Shown here: piece after piece, positions 60,352 to 64,000 of the stretch
How the letters are laid out: every line of letters begins with the position of its first letter
How positions within the stretch are numbered: the stretch's first letter is position 1
From: Sinorhizobium arboris LMG 14919
Lineage (GTDB): Bacteria; Pseudomonadota; Alphaproteobacteria; Rhizobiales; Rhizobiaceae
Length of the DNA stretch: 64,000 nucleotides
Direction of reading: 5' to 3'
Assembly (NCBI RefSeq): GCF_000427465.1
Contig: NZ_ATYB01000014.1
Coordinates: 1,449,570 to 1,513,569 of the forward strand
The notes under the pieces: model-generated
Database searches by the model: none
Told to the model about the DNA's origin: nothing
Seen by the model: only the letters and a program-made list of their open reading frames with translations
Made by a program: the position numbers and the translations under genes

Positions 60352-62244
60352 ATGCTCGACTCCCTGAGAAACGCCGCCCGGACCCGGGTCGTCAAAGGCC
60401 TGCTGGCCCTTCTCATCCTCTCATTCATGGTGTGGGGCGGCCAGACGTTGATGGTGCCCAGCACGCCAAACGCGGTGGTCACAGTTGGTGACGTCAAGGT
60501 GTCGGCGAGCGACTTTCGGCTGGCTTACGAACGGCAGGTCGCCCTGCTGTCAAGACAGCTCGGAACGCCATTGACGCGCCAGCAGGCACAGGCCTTCGGG
60601 GTCGAGAACCAGGTCTATGCCCAACTCGTGGCGGGCGCCGCACTCGACCAGCTTGCTACCGACATGAATCTGGGTCTTTCAGAAGACAGGCTTGCGCGGC
60701 TGATCGGCGAAGACCCGGCGTTCCACGGCGTCAATGGCCAGTTCGACCGGCTGACATTTTCGAGCGTCCTGCGTAATGCCGGGCTGACCGAGCAGGACTA
60801 TATCAACAACCGCAGCCAGGTGGCGGTTCGGTCGCAGATCGTGGATGCGCTCACGGACGGTTACACGGCCCCCAATGTCCTCGTCGAGGCGATCGGCACG
60901 TACCGGCACGAGACGCGCTCGATCGACTATCTTCTGCTTTCCAACGCAAATATCGATGCGGTCAAAACGCCGGGCGACGACGTGCTCGCTCCATGGTTCG
61001 AAAGCCGCAAGGCGAACTATCGCGCTCCCGAATACCGCAAAGTTAGCTATATCAAGCTCGAACCGGAGGACCTGGCCGCACCCGACGCCGTGACGGACGA
61101 AGAGCTTCGCGCAGATTATGAAAAGCGTAAGGAGAGCTACCGTACGCCCGCAACGAGAACGGTCGAGCAACTCACCTTCCCCTCGCGCGAGGCGGCCGAA
61201 GCCGCAGCCGCAAAGCTTGCCGCCGGCACGTCCTTCGACGATCTGGTCAAGGCAGAGGGCAGGACGTCGGCAGATGTTCTCCTCGGCGATTTCACAAAGG
61301 AGCGCATGCCAGACGCAAAGATTGCCGATGCAGCCTTTGCGGTTGCTCAGGATGGCGGCACCACGCCCGTCGTCGAAGGCGCATTCGGTCCGGTCATCCT
61401 GCGCGTGACCAACATCCGACCCGAAGCTGTTCGCAGCTTCGAGGAAGTCGAGGAAGAACTGCGCAAGGAAATCGCCCTCGACGCCGCTCGGGAGCAGCTC
61501 GTCGGCCTTCATGACAAAATCGAAGACGAGCGCGCCGGCGGCGTGACCGTCAAGGAAATCGCCGAGCAGCTGAAACTCAAGCTCGTCACAGTCGACGCGG
61601 TCGACGCTTCCGGTAAGGATCAAAACGGCGACGAGGTGAAGGATCTTCCGGAACCGCGCGCCTTTCTCCAGGAAGTCTTCAAGGCCGATGTCGGGACGGA
61701 TACGCTTTCGGTCAATATCGGGCGCGACGGCTCCGCATGGTTCGACGTCGAGGAAATCATTCCGGCTCGCGACCGGACGCTTGACGAGGTTCGCGACGAA
61801 GTAGCCGCCGACTGGACTGCGGAGCAACAACGCGCAGCCTTGGCCGCCAAGGCCAAGGAACTCAAGGAGCGTATCGAAAAAGGCGCCACGCTCGCCGATA
61901 TCGCGGGCGAACTTGGCCTTGTCGTCGAGACCAAGGCCGGGCTGACCCGTGCGACCAGCGATGCGACCCTGAGCCCTGCAGCGGTGACCGCCGCCTTCGG
62001 CGGTCCGAACGGCCATGTCGCCAATGCACCGGGGGTCGGCGGCGACGGCCAGGTCCTCATGCAGGTTACGGCGGTCGAAGAGAAAGCTCCCGCCGACGCC
62101 CTCGACAATGACAGCAGCCAGATCGAAGCGGTTGCGCGCGCGAGCGGTGACGACATCCTGGATCAGATGGTCTCAACACTCCAAACTGCCTATGGCGTCT
62201 CGATAAACCAGACGCTTGCGGAAACGGCATTGGCGCAACGGTGA
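60352..62244 (+). CDS. ppiD: Peptidyl-prolyl cis-trans isomerase / periplasmic chaperone PpiD
   Basis: A 630-residue protein from ATG 60,352. One N-terminal membrane anchor lies at about residues 17-35 (GLLALLILSFMVWGGQTL); the rest is periplasmic. A SurA-N-like chaperone region (VSASDFRLAYERQVALLSRQ) is followed by a parvulin-like domain (about 240-360: RTVEQLTFPSREAAEAAAAKL, LGDFTKERMPDAKIADAAFA) and a C-terminal second SurA-like part. It helps outer-membrane and periplasmic proteins fold. trpD follows after 18 bases. Confidence 0.92.
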   Translation: MLDSLRNAARTRVVKGLLALLILSFMVWGGQTLMVPSTPNAVVTVGDVKVSASDFRLAYERQVALLSRQLGTPLTRQQAQAFGVENQVYAQLVAGAALDQLATDMNLGLSEDRLARLIGEDPAFHGVNGQFDRLTFSSVLRNAGLTEQDYINNRSQVAVRSQIVDALTDGYTAPNVLVEAIGTYRHETRSIDYLLLSNANIDAVKTPGDDVLAPWFESRKANYRAPEYRKVSYIKLEPEDLAAPDAVTDEELRADYEKRKESYRTPATRTVEQLTFPSREAAEAAAAKLAAGTSFDDLVKAEGRTSADVLLGDFTKERMPDAKIADAAFAVAQDGGTTPVVEGAFGPVILRVTNIRPEAVRSFEEVEEELRKEIALDAAREQLVGLHDKIEDERAGGVTVKEIAEQLKLKLVTVDAVDASGKDQNGDEVKDLPEPRAFLQEVFKADVGTDTLSVNIGRDGSAWFDVEEIIPARDRTLDEVRDEVAADWTAEQQRAALAAKAKELKERIEKGATLADIAGELGLVVETKAGLTRATSDATLSPAAVTAAFGGPNGHVANAPGVGGDGQVLMQVTAVEEKAPADALDNDSSQIEAVARASGDDILDQMVSTLQTAYGVSINQTLAETALAQR

Positions 62245-62262
62245 CGACGGAGAAGCGAACTC

Positions 62263-63276
62263 ATGAGTGATTTGAAGCCGTTCGTCGCCAAAGTCGCAGC
62301 GCGCGAGGCACTTAGCCGCGAAGATGCGCGCGCGGCCTTCGAGATCATCATGTCGGGAGCGGCCACGCCATCGCAGATCGGCGGTTTTCTGATGGCGCTC
62401 CGGGTGCGCGGCGAAACGGTCGACGAGATCGTGGGTGCCGTCGGCGCGATGCGTGCACGGATGTTGCCCGTAGAAGCGCCTGAAGGTGCGATCGACATCG
62501 TCGGCACCGGCGGCGACGGCGCCGGTACCTACAACATTTCGACGCTGGCCGCGCTGATCGTGGCGGGCGCCGGCGTGCCGGTCGCCAAGCATGGCAACCG
62601 TGCGCTCAGCTCGAAATCCGGAACGGCCGATGCGCTTTCCTGCCTCGGGGTCAATCTCGATATCGGGCCCGCGGCGATCTCACGCTGCATTGCCGAGGCG
62701 GGTCTCGGCTTCATGTTCGCGCAGCAGCACCATTCGGCCATGCGTCACGTCGGCCCGACGCGTGTGGAACTTGGAACGAGAACGATCTTCAATCTGCTCG
62801 GTCCCCTCGCCAACCCCGCCGGCGTCAGGCAGCAGCTTGTCGGCGTTTACGCGCCGCAATGGGTCGATCCGCTCGCGGAGGTGCTCCGCGACCTCGGTTC
62901 GGAAAGTGTCTGGGTCGTGCATGGCGAAGGACTGGATGAGATCACCACGACCGGCGTGACCAAAGTGGCGGCGCTCAAGGGCGGCACGATTACCAACTTC
63001 GAACTGACTCCGGCCGATTTTGGCCTCGAGCGGGTGTCGCTCGAGTCCCTGAAGGGCGGAGACGGAGCTCATAACGCCGCCGCGCTGCAGGCCGTTCTCG
63101 ATGGTGCGGAGAATGCCTACCGGGACATTTCCCTTGCGAATGCCGCCGCTTCGTTGATGATAGCCGGACGCGCCAAAGACCTGGGCGAAGGCATGGCGCT
63201 GGCCCGGCAAGCGCTTTCGAGCGGCGCCGCCAAAGTCGCCCTGCAGCGGTTGATCACCGTCTCGAACGCGGCTTGA
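62263..63276 (+). CDS. trpD: Anthranilate phosphoribosyltransferase
   Basis: A 337-residue enzyme. The PRPP-binding [17 protein letters not shown] and [18 protein letters not shown], and the anthranilate-binding [14 protein letters not shown] with [10 protein letters not shown], are intact. It makes phosphoribosyl-anthranilate in tryptophan synthesis. trpC starts nine bases after the stop, with GAGGAG at the junction; the pair is one transcript, probably with ppiD. Confidence 0.97.
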   Translation: MSDLKPFVAKVAAREALSREDARAAFEIIMSGAATPSQIGGFLMALRVRGETVDEIVGAVGAMRARMLPVEAPEGAIDIVGTGGDGAGTYNISTLAALIVAGAGVPVAKHGNRALSSKSGTADALSCLGVNLDIGPAAISRCIAEAGLGFMFAQQHHSAMRHVGPTRVELGTRTIFNLLGPLANPAGVRQQLVGVYAPQWVDPLAEVLRDLGSESVWVVHGEGLDEITTTGVTKVAALKGGTITNFELTPADFGLERVSLESLKGGDGAHNAAALQAVLDGAENAYRDISLANAAASLMIAGRAKDLGEGMALARQALSSGAAKVALQRLITVSNAA

Positions 63277-63285
63277 GGAGAAGAC

Positions 63286-64000
63286 ATGACGGATATCCTG
63301 CGCCGGATCGAGGTCTATAAGCGAGAGGAGATCGCTGCCGCGAAGGCGCGCGTTCCACTCGAAGAGCTGAAGGCGCGGCTCGCCGATCAATCGGCGCCGC
63401 GCGGTTTCCACGCGGCACTGGCGGAGCGACGGAACAAGGGCGGGTTCGGATTGATCGCCGAAATCAAGAAGGCGAGCCCGTCGAAGGGTTTGATCCGGCA
63501 GGATTTCGACCCTCCGGAATTGGCGAAGGCCTACGCCGCAGGCGGCGCTGCCTGCCTTTCCGTGCTTACCGACGCGCCGAGCTTCCAGGGTGCGCCGGAG
63601 TTCCTGACCCGGGCACGCGAGGCCTGCGCGCTGCCGGCGCTGCGCAAGGACTTCATGTTCGACACCTATCAGGTTTTCGAAGCGCGCGCCTGGGGCGCCG
63701 ATTGCATTCTGCTGATCATGGCTTCGCTCACCGACGATGACGCGCGCCGGTTGGAGGATGCTGCCTTTGCACTCGGCATGGACGTCCTCGTCGAAGTGCA
63801 TGATGCGGAAGAAATGGAACGGGCGCTTCGCTTGTCATCTCCGCTCGTCGGCATCAACAACCGCAATCTCCGGACGTTTGAGGTCGACCTCGCCGTCTCC
63901 GAAGGGCTTGCGGCAATGGTTTCCTCCGATCGCCTCCTGGTCGGCGAAAGCGGCGTTTTCACGCACGAAGACTGCCTGCGCCTCGAGAAGTGCGGGATTA
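63286..64000 (+). CDS. trpC: Indole-3-glycerol phosphate synthase, 3' end outside the window
   Basis: The first 238 codons of TrpC, a TIM-barrel enzyme. [13 protein letters not shown] holds the catalytic lysine and substrate loop; [52 protein letters not shown] and LLVGESGVF follow in order. About 30 residues of a usual 270 are missing at the window end. It follows trpD directly. Confidence 0.96.
   Translation, partial: MTDILRRIEVYKREEIAAAKARVPLEELKARLADQSAPRGFHAALAERRNKGGFGLIAEIKKASPSKGLIRQDFDPPELAKAYAAGGAACLSVLTDAPSFQGAPEFLTRAREACALPALRKDFMFDTYQVFEARAWGADCILLIMASLTDDDARRLEDAAFALGMDVLVEVHDAEEMERALRLSSPLVGINNRNLRTFEVDLAVSEGLAAMVSSDRLLVGESGVFTHEDCLRLEKCGI

Noticed and set aside
62680..63801. 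A 373-codon open frame on the minus strand opposite trpD and trpC
   Set aside because: It is antisense to two certain genes, has no family motifs and shows the arginine/leucine-rich composition of a GC-rich shadow frame.

Overview
The window is chromosomal DNA from a GC-rich alphaproteobacterium of the Rhizobiales, most likely Sinorhizobium/Ensifer. Reasons: the glnB-glnA operon with a sigma-54 promoter, an alphaproteobacterial LexA with a GAAC-N7-GAAC operator, a TGA-N9-TCA iron-responsive (RirA-type) site, an IalB protein, an HlyU-type protein, and a ppiD-trpD-trpC run typical of rhizobia. Most of the window is core genome; the accessory parts are short.

Layout. 0-5.3 kb: envelope genes (DacF-type carboxypeptidase start, rlpA), tRNA-Ser, tRNA-Ala, lexA, tRNA-Cys, two small membrane proteins and tRNA-Asn. 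5.3-6.5 kb: a frameshifted serine-recombinase remnant and a VapBC toxin-antitoxin pair beside tRNA-Asn. 6.6-20.3 kb: a paired SMR efflux operon, an SDR, cysK-alaX-sseA-GNAT, DUF1203, ald with its Lrp-type regulator, cpdB, hlyU, ilvA and trkH. 20.4-21.9 kb: a small decayed integrative element that splits a host tRNA-Leu(UAA) gene. 22-25.4 kb: small orphan genes. 25.7-32.2 kb: wrbA, a CinA-type protein, gpt, nnrDE, glnBA, hspQ. 32.4-36.5 kb: a ferric-siderophore ABC operon. 36.8-41.3 kb: LysR regulator, ialB, a peptide-binding protein, a FrnE-like DsbA. 41.4-47.4 kb: AraC regulator, formylglycine-generating enzyme, arylsulfatase and a lipoprotein hydrolase. 47.5-64 kb: mfd-sdhE, recG, DUF502, GNAT-glmS, glmU, a Na/Pi cotransporter, ppiD, trpD and the start of trpC.

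The most unusual locus is at 20,419-21,877. The minus strand holds the 3' part of a tRNA-Leu(UAA) gene at 20,419-20,474 and its 5' part at 21,835-21,877. A perfect 16-bp direct repeat covering the anticodon arm flanks the 1.38-kb insert. Joining the parts across one repeat copy gives a fully folding class II tRNA-Leu. Neither junction rebuilds a tRNA. Instead the insert carries a complete tRNA-Leu(UAA) gene on the opposite strand (20,633-20,718). This cargo tRNA has one swapped base pair in the anticodon stem, so it keeps its fold but mismatches the attachment core at two positions. The insert also has five TTGTCAC repeats near its ends, a frameshifted tyrosine-integrase C-terminus joined to a Bro-N fragment, and a small membrane protein. 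My reading is an integrative element that breaks a probably essential host tRNA and replaces it with a recombination-resistant copy, so the host cannot easily lose the insert.

Several groups work together: nitrogen control (GlnB and GlnA), iron uptake (IRO site plus ABC operon), sulfate-ester use (FGE activating the neighbouring sulfatase), cell-wall precursor synthesis (GlmS and GlmU), and DNA repair (LexA, Mfd, RecG).
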